This document shows, piece by piece, positions 8,684 through 16,380 of a stretch of DNA of 64,000 nucleotides. The notes under the pieces are model-generated. The model worked only from the letters and a program-made list of their open reading frames with translations. It ran no database searches and was not told the origin of the DNA. Origin of the DNA: Anaeromusa acidaminophila DSM 3853 (GTDB taxonomy: Bacteria > Bacillota > Negativicutes > Anaeromusales > Anaeromusaceae); NCBI RefSeq assembly GCF_000374545.1, contig NZ_KB894590.1, positions 1 to 64,000 on the forward strand. The letters are read 5' to 3'. Numbering within the stretch: position 1 is the stretch's first letter; each line of letters begins with the position of its first letter. Made by a program: the position numbers and the translations under genes.

Positions 8684-9958
8684 GTGCGTATTTTAGTCAT
8701 TGGCGGCGGCGGCCGCGAGCATGCGTTGGTTTGGAAGCTGGCGCAAAGCGAACAAGTTTCAGCTATTTTTTGCGCTCCCGGAAATCCTGGGATGGCGCCT
8801 TTGGCGCAATGCGTGAATCTCGGTGTGGAGGATCACGAAGCCTTAGCGGCATTTGCCCAAGAAAACGATATTGATTTGACAGTGGTAGGGCCGGAGGGGC
8901 CTTTGGTAGAAGGAATCGTGGACTTTTTTGCCGCCAAAGGCTTGCGCGCATTCGGACCTTCCCAGGCGGCGGCCCGTTTGGAAGGCTCTAAACAGTTTGC
9001 TAAGGAAATCATGGCTAAATACGGTATTCCAACAGCGGATTTTGCGGTATTCACTGATGCTGAAGCCGCGAAAGAGTATGTGCGTAAAAATGGCGCGCCG
9101 ATCGTAGTCAAGGCGGACGGCCTTGCGGCTGGCAAGGGCGTGGTCGTGGCCATGACGGAAGAAGAAGCCGTAGCTGCTATCGATGATATGCTTTGCCAGG
9201 GACGCTTCGGAAGCGCTGGCAACCGAGTTGTGCTCGAAGAGTTTATGCAGGGAGAAGAAGCTTCTTTGCTGGCTTTTGCCGATGGCGAAACGGTAGTGCC
9301 AATGGTCGCGGCTCAAGACCATAAGCGTATTTTTGACGGCGATCAAGGACCGAATACGGGCGGCATGGGCGCCTATGCTCCGGCTCCGGTGGCTACGGAG
9401 TCTATTTTAAAGCAGACTTTGGAAACAGTTTTGCAGCCTATGGTTAAAGCTATGGCGGCAGAAGGCTGTCCCTATAAAGGCGTGCTCTATGCCGGGCTGA
9501 TGATTACGGAGAAAGGCCCTCGCGTAGTTGAATTTAACGCGCGCTTTGGCGATCCGGAGACCCAAGTGGTATTGCCTTTGCTGGAAAGCGACCTGGTTGA
9601 GATTATGCTGGCATGCATAGATGGCAAGCTGGCGACAACAGAGGTCAAGTGGAAGCAAAGCAGCACCGTATGCGTAGTTATGGCGGCTGGCGGGTATCCA
9701 GAAAGCTACCGTAAGGGAGACGTTATCCAGGGTTTGGCTGAGGCTGCAGCAGCAGGAACGGTCGTATTTCATGCGGGAACCGGCCTGTCGGCGGACGGGA
9801 ATATTGTTACTGCAGGAGGCCGAGTGCTGGGGGTTACCGCCAGCGGCGCTGATATTGCTGAAGCAGTAGCGACAGCGTATAAAGGAGTCAAATGTATTTC
9901 CTTTGAAGGTGTTCAGTATCGTAAAGATATCGCGTATCGAGCGTTGGCTCGCCGCTAA
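8684..9958 (+). CDS. purD: Phosphoribosylamine-glycine ligase
   Basis: GAR synthetase (424 residues) joins phosphoribosylamine to glycine with ATP. The N-terminal domain starts RILVIGGGGREHAL; the ATP-grasp domain follows with VKADGLAAGKGV, DHKRIFDGDQGPNTGGMGAY and FNARFGDPETQ. The start is GTG at 8684 with AAGAGG 8 bases upstream and the conserved GGGGREHA immediately after; the frame is open back to 8582 but that extension is not conserved in this family. It is the last purine gene; no strong terminator directly follows. Confidence 0.95.
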   Translation: MRILVIGGGGREHALVWKLAQSEQVSAIFCAPGNPGMAPLAQCVNLGVEDHEALAAFAQENDIDLTVVGPEGPLVEGIVDFFAAKGLRAFGPSQAAARLEGSKQFAKEIMAKYGIPTADFAVFTDAEAAKEYVRKNGAPIVVKADGLAAGKGVVVAMTEEEAVAAIDDMLCQGRFGSAGNRVVLEEFMQGEEASLLAFADGETVVPMVAAQDHKRIFDGDQGPNTGGMGAYAPAPVATESILKQTLETVLQPMVKAMAAEGCPYKGVLYAGLMITEKGPRVVEFNARFGDPETQVVLPLLESDLVEIMLACIDGKLATTEVKWKQSSTVCVVMAAGGYPESYRKGDVIQGLAEAAAAGTVVFHAGTGLSADGNIVTAGGRVLGVTASGADIAEAVATAYKGVKCISFEGVQYRKDIAYRALARR

Positions 9959-9980
9959 GTTATCTTTCCGGGGATCTTGG

Positions 9981-10010
9981 TTGACAGACTGTGAGAAATG
10001 GAACTATAAT
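9981..10010 (+). promoter_or_regulatory. Strong sigma-70-type promoter between purD and tetR
   Basis: TTGACA (9981-9986) and TATAAT (10005-10010) are both perfect consensus boxes with an 18-base spacer. Transcription would start near 10017 and run through two hairpins before the tetR gene. Confidence 0.8.
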
Positions 10011-10016
10011 GTAATC

Positions 10017-10101
10017 GAATCAGGCTTCAACTAAGAAACGCCGTCTTGAATCAAGCGGCGCGTTCATAAGCAGGCGGGGGCGGAAGGCCCCCGCACTTTT
10101 T
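10017..10101 (+). ncRNA. Candidate short RNA or attenuated leader of tetR
   Basis: Downstream of the consensus promoter the transcript would contain CGCCG-T-CTTGA pairing with TCAAG-CGGCG (10039-10060) and then a GC-rich terminator hairpin GCGGGGGC (10074-10081) with GCCCCCGC (10087-10094) followed by ACTTTTTA. There is no reading frame with a ribosome-binding site. It is either an independent RNA of about 85 bases or a leader that limits read-through into the TetR gene, whose ATG is about 20 bases further on. I do not recognise the RNA family. Confidence 0.45.
10074..10101 (+). terminator. Intrinsic terminator before tetR
   Basis: An 8-bp GC-only stem with a GGAAG loop followed by ACTTTTTA. 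It lies between the promoter and the regulator gene, so the gene depends on read-through or on a second promoter. Confidence 0.75.
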
Positions 10102-10120
10102 ATATAGGGGGAACTAGGCC

Positions 10121-10750
10121 ATGCGCAAGCGACACGCCTCGGAAGCAGCGGCAGAGGTCCGGAGTAAAAGACAACAGATTCTGGATGCGGCAGGCGTAGT
10201 GTTTGCAAGAAAGGGCTATCATAAAGCGACCGTTGATGAAATCATTGCCCTAGCCGATACAGGCAAAGGTACAGTGTATAACTATTTTGTCAATAAGGAG
10301 CAGCTTTTTTATACCTTGATACAAGAGCGGAGCGCTCCGTTTGAAGAGGTTGCCGAAGCGATTGTTAATTCTTCAGAGCCGCCGCTGCAAAAAATCCATA
10401 CGCTGATTCGGGAGTTTTTAGCGTTTTTTATGGTGAATGCGGATTTATGGCGCGTCATGATGCATGAAATGCGTGGCTTAGGAGCTCCGGAATTGGCGGC
10501 GGTGCCGCAGCAGACCATGGAAAAATACAACCAATGGTTTTGTCGTAATATAGGCCGCCTGGAGGCTGTTATTTTGCAAGGTATTGAAGCAGGAGCTTTG
10601 CGAGACTGCGAAACCCGCCTTGTGGGTTGCGGTATTTTTAGCGTGATCGTAATGATGGTGTTTCAGGGTTTTGTGCAAGATAATATTGACGAGATGGCGA
10701 ATAGCGTTAATGAAATTGTCTTGTATGGCATTGTCGCTTCTTCACAATAA
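10121..10750 (+). CDS. TetR/AcrR-family transcriptional regulator
   Basis: A 209-residue repressor-type protein. The N-terminal helix-turn-helix covers roughly residues 18-62 (KRQQILDAAGVVFARKGY, then KATVDEIIALADTGKGTVYNYF), the standard TetR DNA-binding layout. The remaining all-helical part is the ligand-binding and dimer domain and has no family-specific signature I can name. A GGGGGAAC stretch sits before the ATG. The gene is monocistronic, between two terminators. The ligand and targets are unknown; no efflux pump is adjacent, and it may act on itself through the leader region upstream. Confidence 0.9.
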   Translation: MRKRHASEAAAEVRSKRQQILDAAGVVFARKGYHKATVDEIIALADTGKGTVYNYFVNKEQLFYTLIQERSAPFEEVAEAIVNSSEPPLQKIHTLIREFLAFFMVNADLWRVMMHEMRGLGAPELAAVPQQTMEKYNQWFCRNIGRLEAVILQGIEAGALRDCETRLVGCGIFSVIVMMVFQGFVQDNIDEMANSVNEIVLYGIVASSQ

Positions 10751-10752
10751 AT

Positions 10753-10796
10753 AATCCCCGGTCGACTCAGCCAGTCGACCGGGGATTTCTATTTTT
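10753..10796. terminator. Bidirectional terminator after tetR
   Basis: AATCCCCGGTCGACT (10753-10767) pairs perfectly with AGTCGACCGGGGATT (10773-10787) around a CAGCC loop. On the plus strand it is followed by TCTATTTTTT; on the minus strand by ATTTATT. It would end tetR and also the candidate RNA transcribed from the opposite strand. Confidence 0.9.
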
Positions 10797-11021
10797 TCGC
10801 ACGATAGGAATCGCGCTCTTCGGTGCATACACTTGATGCACTTCGTTTAGTCAGTTATTCAGTTGTGGGACTGCCCAATTGTTTGCTGATACGACCGCCC
10901 CCTTACATGGTGACCGAAACTCTGCTTCCTCTTTCATTGGACTCACCCCTGACTGTGGTAGTTGTCGAGCTACCTGTCGCCACTGCTTCCGGCGACTTTC
11001 TCTTCATCTACCCTTTTCTTT
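10753..11021 (-). ncRNA. Candidate structured RNA of about 265 bases (possible dual-function RNA)
   Basis: A minus-strand promoter (TTGACT, 17-base spacer, TATACT; 11028-11056) would start a transcript near 11021 that ends at the bidirectional terminator. The transcript has several local hairpins: GTCGCC/GGCGAC, GGTAG/CTACC, a GTGCAT/ATGCAC arm, and GCGCGAT/ATCGTGC. It also contains a 33-codon frame from the ATG at about 11005 (MKRKSPEAVATG...), with only a weak AAGGG ahead of it. I cannot assign it to 6S, SRP, RNase P, tmRNA or any riboswitch class. No other gene occupies this stretch of roughly 290 bases. Confidence 0.45.
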
Positions 11022-11027
11022 GATTTA

Positions 11028-11056
11028 AGTATAACAAGAACATTGCAAAAAGTCAA
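11028..11056 (-). promoter_or_regulatory. Promoter of the candidate RNA downstream of the met genes
   Basis: Read on the minus strand, TTGACT is followed after 17 bases by TATACT. The boxes differ from consensus at one position each. It points away from the met operon toward the candidate structured RNA. Confidence 0.7.
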
Positions 11057-11078
11057 GTGTTCACACCGAGAGAACGTT

Positions 11079-11885
11079 TTACCAAGCTGGTAAAATAGTG
11101 CCTTGAAAATGTTCTTCAATGTAATTGCGTACTTCAGGAGAGTGGTACGCTTTGATAAATAGCTGGAGGGAACGGTTATCGGTTTCGCCTTCGCGTACGG
11201 CAATGACATGCGCATAGGCGGAGGATGCCGGTTCCATGAGCAGAGCCTTGTTGGGCGCTAGGCCGTATGAAAAAGCATAGCCGCTGGGAATGCCTAAGAG
11301 ATGTGCGTCTTCCATATGTCTGGGAAGTGTATTGGCCATAGCTGTTTTGAAGACAAGCCCCAAGGGGTTTCCCTGTATATCTTCCAGCGTAGGGGCTGGC
11401 AGCGCATCCTGCCGCAAGGCGATGACGCCGCTTTTATGGAGCAGTAGCAAGGCTCGGCTCAGACTGATCGGATCCTGGGGCAGGGCGACAACAGCCCCGC
11501 GCGGCAAATCATTGAGGCTGGAGATTTTTTTTGAATAAAAACCCAGGGGGAAAAGTACCGTCTTGGCTGCTGCTTGCAATTTAAAACCACGGTCTTTATT
11601 GACAGTTGTTAAATAGGCTTCCGGCTGAAAAATATTGGCGTCTATCTTTTCATTGGCCAGGGCTTCATTGATTTTGACATAATCGTTGAATTTTACGACT
11701 TGAATGTGCAGGCCGTCTTTTTCAGCGACATTTTGTACGACCTTTAAGATGTCTTCGTGCGGTCCGGCCACAATGCCCACTTTAATCGGTTTGACCGTGC
11801 TGGTCATAATGGCCACGGCATAGCCAATGCCGATCATAACTACTAAAAGACTTACTAGTAAGATGGCTAGTTTGCGATTTGACAT
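11079..11885 (-). CDS. MetQ-like substrate-binding protein, membrane-anchored (second copy)
   Basis: A 268-residue protein of the NlpA/MetQ family: residues about 35-268 match methionine-binding proteins (KVGIVAGPHEDILKVV, FNDYVKINEAL, DANIFQPEAYL). Unlike the neighbouring MetQ it has no lipobox cysteine; the N terminus (LAILLVSLLVVMIGIGYAV) looks like an uncleaved membrane anchor. The start is the ATG at 11883-11885; a longer frame upstream runs through a terminator hairpin and is unlikely to be coding. It is last in metN-metI-metQ-this gene, and its translation start lies in the U-tract of that hairpin. It may give the transporter a second substrate range; this is inference. Confidence 0.85.
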   Translation of the reverse strand: MSNRKLAILLVSLLVVMIGIGYAVAIMTSTVKPIKVGIVAGPHEDILKVVQNVAEKDGLHIQVVKFNDYVKINEALANEKIDANIFQPEAYLTTVNKDRGFKLQAAAKTVLFPLGFYSKKISSLNDLPRGAVVALPQDPISLSRALLLLHKSGVIALRQDALPAPTLEDIQGNPLGLVFKTAMANTLPRHMEDAHLLGIPSGYAFSYGLAPNKALLMEPASSAYAHVIAVREGETDNRSLQLFIKAYHSPEVRNYIEEHFQGTILPAW

Positions 11886-11887
11886 AG

Positions 11888-11933
11888 AAAAACCCCCATG
11901 CAGGCGCAACGCAGCGTTGCTTCCGCACAGGGG
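11888..11933 (-). terminator. Hairpin with U-tract between metQ and the second metQ-like gene
   Basis: On the minus strand CCCCTGTGC pairs with GCATGGGG (one bulge, one G-U pair), and an inner GCAACG/CGTTGC stem lies within it; GTTTTTCT follows and runs into the next start codon. It should act as a terminator or attenuator and also sequesters the GGGG that is the only ribosome-binding-like sequence for the downstream gene. Confidence 0.65.
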
Positions 11934-11945
11934 CTGCACGTCAGA

Positions 11946-12767
11946 TTAAAACGCTGGAACGATTGCACCTTGATATTTCTCGTTGATGAATTTCCTCACT
12001 TCGTCAGAGGTCAGCGCTTTCGTCAGCTTTTGAATTTCAGGACGATTTTCATCTCCCTTGCGAATCGTCAAGATATTAGCGTAAGGAGAATCCTTCTGCT
12101 CAATGAACAAAGCATCTTTAGCAGGGACTAATTTGGCTTCTAGCGCATAGTTCGTGTTGATAACGGCAATAGCCAGATCTTCAAGAGAACGAGGCAGTTG
12201 CGGCGCTTCGAGTTCACGGATTTTTAGGTTTTTGGGGTTGGAGACAATATCGGAAATCGTAGCGTTTACGCCAACGCCTTCCTTAAGTTTCAGTAAACCG
12301 GCTTTTTCCAGCAGAGAAAGGGCGCGTCCGCCATTTGTCGGGTCATTGGGAATGCCAACTTGAGCGCCATCGGCTAAGTCGTTAAGATTTTTAATTTTTT
12401 GAGAATATACGCCCATAGGCTCAATATGAACTTTTGTAGTGTAAGCCAACTGCAAATTGCGTTCAGAAATGAATTTATTCAAGTAGGGTACATGCTGAAA
12501 GAAGTTGGCGTCCAGTTCCTTATCCGCTACCGCAAGATTTGGACGTACATAATCGTTCATTTCGACGATTACCAGGTCGATTCCTTCTTTAGCTAAAATC
12601 GGCTTAACGACGTTGAGAATTTCCGCATGCGGTACCGGAGTGGCGCCGACTTTCAGAACGGTTTTGGCATTTTGCGCTGCGGGTTTGGAGTCATTGCCGC
12701 CGCAACCGGCAATAACCAAGGTCAACGAGAGAAGAACTACCAGAAGAAGCAGAGATTTTTTTTTCAT
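11946..12767 (-). CDS. metQ: Methionine ABC transporter, substrate-binding lipoprotein
   Basis: MetQ (273 residues) captures methionine outside the membrane and delivers it to MetNI. It has a lipoprotein signal: KKK, a hydrophobic stretch, then VIAGC with the cysteine at about residue 22. The mature part shows KVGATPVPHAEIL, MNDYVRPNLAVAD and DANFFQHVPYL, as in the NlpA family. AGGAGGTAATTTC precedes the ATG. It is the third gene of metN-metI-metQ, 24 bases after metI, and expression is controlled by the SAM-I riboswitch upstream of metN. Confidence 0.93.
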   Translation of the reverse strand: MKKKSLLLLVVLLSLTLVIAGCGGNDSKPAAQNAKTVLKVGATPVPHAEILNVVKPILAKEGIDLVIVEMNDYVRPNLAVADKELDANFFQHVPYLNKFISERNLQLAYTTKVHIEPMGVYSQKIKNLNDLADGAQVGIPNDPTNGGRALSLLEKAGLLKLKEGVGVNATISDIVSNPKNLKIRELEAPQLPRSLEDLAIAVINTNYALEAKLVPAKDALFIEQKDSPYANILTIRKGDENRPEIQKLTKALTSDEVRKFINEKYQGAIVPAF

Positions 12768-12791
12768 AGAAATTACCTCCTTGAAATTTTC

Positions 12792-13445
12792 TTATTTTTT
12801 ATTGAGCTTGGCTGCAATCAGATCGCCGCAGGATTGGATGATTTGTACCTGAGCGACCAAAACGACAACCGTTGCCAACATCACATCACCGCGAAAACGC
12901 TGATAACCATAGCGAATGGCCAAATCCCCCAGACCGCCGCCTCCAATGGCGCCGGCCATGGCGGAATAGCCTACAAGGCTAATGACCATTAAGGTTAATC
13001 CCGAAATGATGGAAGGCATAGACTCTGGTAAAAGCACCCGGGTAATGATGGCCAGCGGCGACGCGCCCATAGCTTGCGCAGCTTCCACCAATCCATAATC
13101 TACTTCCTTAATAGCGGTTTCTACAATACGAGCTAAAAAGGGAATGGCGGCCAAACTTAAGGGCACAACCGCGGCGTCAGTGCCAATAGAGGTTCCCGCG
13201 ATCATACGGGTGACAGGAATGATGGCTACCATCAAAATAATAAAAGGAACCGAACGGCAAGCGTTAACAATAGCGCCTAAAACGCGATAGAGAGCTAAAT
13301 TTTCCAGGATGTGTCCTTTGTCAGTTGTGACTAAAATGACACCCAAGGGAATGCCGAAAAGAGCGGCGACAAAGGAGGAAAAAGCTACCATATAGGTGGT
13401 TTCTCCCAAAGACTTAACCAGCAAGAGAAGCATGTCTTGAGACAT
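12792..13445 (-). CDS. metI: Methionine ABC transporter, permease
   Basis: MetI (217 residues) forms the membrane channel of the methionine importer. It has about five hydrophobic segments and the permease coupling loop EAAQAMGASPLAIITRVLLPE that contacts MetN. A GAGGTG site precedes the ATG. It overlaps the end of metN by 32 bases, so translation is probably coupled. Confidence 0.93.
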   Translation of the reverse strand: MSQDMLLLLVKSLGETTYMVAFSSFVAALFGIPLGVILVTTDKGHILENLALYRVLGAIVNACRSVPFIILMVAIIPVTRMIAGTSIGTDAAVVPLSLAAIPFLARIVETAIKEVDYGLVEAAQAMGASPLAIITRVLLPESMPSIISGLTLMVISLVGYSAMAGAIGGGGLGDLAIRYGYQRFRGDVMLATVVVLVAQVQIIQSCGDLIAAKLNKK

Positions 13446-14478
13446 AGCCGATCACCTCAATTCCAAGATTGCGTTGTTTCAAATAGGCTAAGGCCGCATC
13501 TAGATCTGTTTGCGCGCCTGACAGTTCTAAAATGAGCGTACCATAGGGAGTGCTTTGAATGTGGTCGATGTTGCCGTAGAGAATGTTGGGCGTGACTTGA
13601 TACTGACGAATCAAAGTAGCGATAACAGGCTCTTCGGCGGATTGCCCTAAGAAGGATAGGCGCAGTACCAGATTGCCTTCCGGCAAGGGGGTAGAAGAGA
13701 AAGCCACGTCTGCGAGAACTTCCGGCAGATCATGGTTAATGATGGTGCGAATGAATTCTCTTGTTGTATCGGTTTTAGGCTGGGTGAATACATCCAAAAC
13801 AGGGCCTTCTTCGCTGATGACGCCGTTTTCAATGACTGCGACACGGTCGCAAATTTCTTTAATGACTTGCATTTCGTGCGTGATGAGCACAATGGTCAGG
13901 CCAAGTTGCTTGTTAATATTTTTCAGTAGCTCTAAAATGGCTTTGGTGGTCTGCGGGTCTAGAGCGGAGGTGGCTTCATCGCAAAGCAGCACGGTTGGCT
14001 GGTTTGCCAGTGCGCGAGCGATGCCTACGCGCTGTTTTTGTCCGCCAGAAAGTTGCGCCGGATATTGATCACGCTTGTCGGAGAGCTCGACCAACTCTAA
14101 GAGGCGGCTGACTTTTTGTTCGATTTCTTTTTTGCTGACACCAGCCAACTCTAAGGGGAAGGCTATGTTTTCAAATACTGTGCGGGAGGAAAGCAGATTG
14201 AAATGCTGAAAAATCATGCCGATTTTTTTGCGCGCTTCCCGGAGCTGTTGTTCATTAAAGGAAGTCAGTTCTTGGCCGTTAACAGTAACGGTTCCGGCAG
14301 TAGGCCGCTCCAGAAGATTGATGCAGCGAATAAGGGTGCTCTTGCCAGCGCCGCTTTTGCCTATGACTCCAAAAATCTCTCCCTCTTCAATGGTGAGACT
14401 GATGCCCCGCAAGGCGTGAACGGCGTCGGAGCCGCTGGAAGCGGGATAGGTTTTTTCGATGTTTTCTAGCTGAATCAT
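13414..14478 (-). CDS. metN: Methionine ABC transporter, ATP-binding protein
   Basis: MetN (354 residues) powers methionine import. Walker A is GKSGAGKST near residue 40, the signature is LSGGQKQRVGIARAL, and Walker B is LLCDEATSALDP. After about residue 270 comes the C-terminal regulatory domain typical of MetN, through which methionine inhibits transport. The start is the ATG at 14476-14478 beginning MIQLENIEKTYP, with AGAGGGG upstream; the frame continues upstream into the riboswitch terminator and is not coding there. It heads the operon behind the SAM-I riboswitch. Confidence 0.95.
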   Translation of the reverse strand: MIQLENIEKTYPASSGSDAVHALRGISLTIEEGEIFGVIGKSGAGKSTLIRCINLLERPTAGTVTVNGQELTSFNEQQLREARKKIGMIFQHFNLLSSRTVFENIAFPLELAGVSKKEIEQKVSRLLELVELSDKRDQYPAQLSGGQKQRVGIARALANQPTVLLCDEATSALDPQTTKAILELLKNINKQLGLTIVLITHEMQVIKEICDRVAVIENGVISEEGPVLDVFTQPKTDTTREFIRTIINHDLPEVLADVAFSSTPLPEGNLVLRLSFLGQSAEEPVIATLIRQYQVTPNILYGNIDHIQSTPYGTLILELSGAQTDLDAALAYLKQRNLGIEVIGYVSRHASLAG

Positions 14479-14512
14479 GGTGAATCCCCTCTCTGCAAAT
14501 GCATGTAAATAC

Positions 14513-14541
14513 AAAAAATCTCTTCGTGGCAAGCGAAGAGA
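14513..14541 (-). terminator. Terminator of the SAM-I riboswitch
   Basis: On the minus strand TCTCTTCG pairs with CGAAGAGA around a CTTGCCA loop and is followed by TTTTTT. It lies between the aptamer and metN and is the off-state hairpin. Confidence 0.9.
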
Positions 14542-14562
14542 CGTCATGAGTACAACTCAGTT

Positions 14563-14662
14563 CTTCATCTGCCAGGCGTATCCTGCAGGAATTGGCACCG
14601 TTCACCTATGTGATGGTTGCCGCGGCTTCATCGGGCCCGTCCCTCTGCCAGCTCTTGATGAA
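14563..14662 (-). promoter_or_regulatory. SAM-I (S-box) riboswitch aptamer
   Basis: The minus strand shows the S-box core in order: CATCAAGAG, GGCAGAGGGA, GGCCCGATGAAGCCGCGGCAACC, GGTGCCAATTCCTGCAG, and a closing GGCAGATGAAG. This is the canonical SAM-I order. With high S-adenosylmethionine the downstream terminator forms and the methionine importer is shut off. Confidence 0.97.
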
Positions 14663-14727
14663 AAAATATGAAATTATCAGTTCTTAAAAATCAAATGCTT
14701 ACGGATGCAATTGATTACGTGAGAATA

Positions 14728-14756
14728 ACTTTAGCACGCGTCTAGAGCGCTGTCAA
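14728..14756 (-). promoter_or_regulatory. Promoter of the metNIQ operon
   Basis: On the minus strand TTGACA is followed after exactly 17 bases by TAAAGT, placing the start of transcription just upstream of the SAM-I aptamer. Confidence 0.7.
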
Positions 14757-14806
14757 GAAAAAAATATTTTCACAAACTAAAGAAGAAAAGAAGTGAAGGG
14801 AGGACT

Positions 14807-14834
14807 TTGAAGGGAAAGAGAGAATATGTATAAG
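14807..14834 (+). promoter_or_regulatory. Possible promoter of yerC-hisZ
   Basis: TTGAAG (14807-14812) and TATAAG (14829-14834) are separated by 16 bases, just upstream of the regulator gene. Both boxes deviate from consensus, so this is tentative. Confidence 0.4.
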
Positions 14835-14865
14835 ATGTTCATGTGTTGATGAAAGGGGTAATCTA

Positions 14866-15201
14866 ATGGTAAATCCGAAGTTGAAAGATGTTCTTACCGA
14901 CCATTTGTGTGAAGCAGTATTGCAGTTGGAAACAGTGGAAGAATGTTATCAACTCTTTGAAGACATTTGTACAATTAGCGAGCTTAAGGCGCTGGCGCAG
15001 CGGTTGGAAGTAGCTCGGATGCTGCGTAAAAAACATACCTATGATGAAATTGTAGATCGTACCGGAGCCAGCACCGCTACGATCAGCCGTGTCAAGCGTT
15101 GTTTGCATTACGGCGCTGACGGCTACAAGCTGATTTTAGAACGTATGGAAGTCAAAAATGAGGCGGAGCAAGGAGACGAAGAGATACATGAGAAAAAATG
15201 A
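14866..15201 (+). CDS. TrpR-like regulator, YerC/YecD family
   Basis: A 111-residue helix-turn-helix protein related to the Trp repressor. The core reads ICTISELKALAQRLEVARMLRKKHTYDEI, then DRTGASTATISRVKRCL, which is the recognition helix region. YerC/YecD proteins are known mostly from Bacillota and are of poorly defined function. Here the 3' end overlaps hisZ by 14 bases, which ties it to histidine synthesis. A plausible role is repressing his genes when histidine is plentiful; this is inference. A GAAAGGGG site precedes the ATG. Confidence 0.85.
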   Translation: MVNPKLKDVLTDHLCEAVLQLETVEECYQLFEDICTISELKALAQRLEVARMLRKKHTYDEIVDRTGASTATISRVKRCLHYGADGYKLILERMEVKNEAEQGDEEIHEKK

Positions 15202-16375
15202 ATTTGTACCTAAAATTCCCTATGGGATGCGTGATTTCCTGCCGGGCGAAGTAGGACAAAAACGACAAGTGGAGGAAAGCCTTATTCGTTTGTTTGCTCG
15301 TTGGGGGTATGAGGAGATCATTACCCCTACTATGGAGTATATGGAAACTTTGCAGGCTGGCAGCGAAGGGATTGAGGCGCATTTATACAAGTTCTTCGAC
15401 CGTCATAATCGTCTTTTAGCTTTGCGGCCGGACATGACCACTCCCATTGCCAGAGTGGCGGCTACCCGTCTGAAGGATCAGGAAGCTCCGCTGCGGCTTT
15501 GCTATTTAGCGAATGTGTTTCGCTATGAAGAGGCGCAGGCCGGACGGCAATGCGAATTTTACCAGGCAGGGGTTGAACTTTTGGGTGAAGGCGGCGCTAC
15601 GGCGGACGCCGAAGTAGTGGCTTTAGCAGTGGAAAGTCTGTTGGATGCCGGATTGGGTTCCTTTCAAATCAGCTTAGGACAGGTTGATTTTATCAATGGT
15701 CTCTTAATGGAAGCTGGCTTGCAGGGAGAACAAAGCCGTGAAATTCGCCAGGCTTTAACAAGCCGGGATTTAGTCGGTTTGGAAAAATTGCTCGCAGACA
15801 GTGGCATTTCTGCAGGAGTGCAGCAGCTTTTACGCCGGATTCCTTTGCTGCATGGCAAACGAGAATTGCTGGAAGAAGCCCGCAGCTTAGTGAATAATGA
15901 CGTCAGCCGCCGGGCGCTCGATAATTTAGCCCAAATTTACGCCTTGCTGGAGCATTATGGGGTGGCGGAGCATGTGGTTTTTGATTTAGGAGTTTTTCGT
16001 AATTTCTCCTATTATACAGGCATGGTTTTTGAAGCGTACACGCCAGGGCTTGGTTTTCCGGTGCTTGGCGGCGGACGCTATGACCAGTTGGCGGGCGCTT
16101 ACGGGCAGGATTGTCCGGCTACCGGCTTTGCCTTGGGAATTGAACGAGTCCTCTTGGCGAGACAAAGGCAAAAACTGGAGGTTTGCGCCGCGAAAAGCGA
16201 TGTATATATTTCTTGGGCAAAGAAAGGCTTGGTGCAAGCGATTCAACGGGCGACAAGCTTGCGCCAGGAGGGGCTGAGGGTCGAGCTGGCGGCGCAAGAG
16301 GAAAATCATACTGAAGCGAAACAACGCTGTGAGGGCCGTTGCTGCGGGCGACTGGAATACTTTACAGGAGATTGA
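15188..16375 (+). CDS. hisZ: ATP phosphoribosyltransferase regulatory subunit
   Basis: HisZ (395 residues) is a catalytically inactive relative of histidyl-tRNA synthetase that forms the active ATP-phosphoribosyltransferase with short HisG. It shows PYGMRDFLPGE, ALRPDMTTPIARVAA (motif 2 region) and GVELLGEGGATADAEVVALA. It is about 30-40 residues shorter than a true HisRS and lacks the tRNA anticodon domain. The ATG at 15188 is preceded by AAGGAGA; an earlier in-frame start at 15158 would lie deep in the regulator gene. The matching short HisG is at 18026, about 1.6 kb away. Confidence 0.93.
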   Translation: MRKNEFVPKIPYGMRDFLPGEVGQKRQVEESLIRLFARWGYEEIITPTMEYMETLQAGSEGIEAHLYKFFDRHNRLLALRPDMTTPIARVAATRLKDQEAPLRLCYLANVFRYEEAQAGRQCEFYQAGVELLGEGGATADAEVVALAVESLLDAGLGSFQISLGQVDFINGLLMEAGLQGEQSREIRQALTSRDLVGLEKLLADSGISAGVQQLLRRIPLLHGKRELLEEARSLVNNDVSRRALDNLAQIYALLEHYGVAEHVVFDLGVFRNFSYYTGMVFEAYTPGLGFPVLGGGRYDQLAGAYGQDCPATGFALGIERVLLARQRQKLEVCAAKSDVYISWAKKGLVQAIQRATSLRQEGLRVELAAQEENHTEAKQRCEGRCCGRLEYFTGD

Positions 16376-16380
16376 TTGTT

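Noticed and set aside
10823-11023. 66-codon plus-strand frame between tetR and the met genes
   Set aside because: No ribosome-binding site; it is antisense to the promoter-driven structured transcript and looks like a chance frame.
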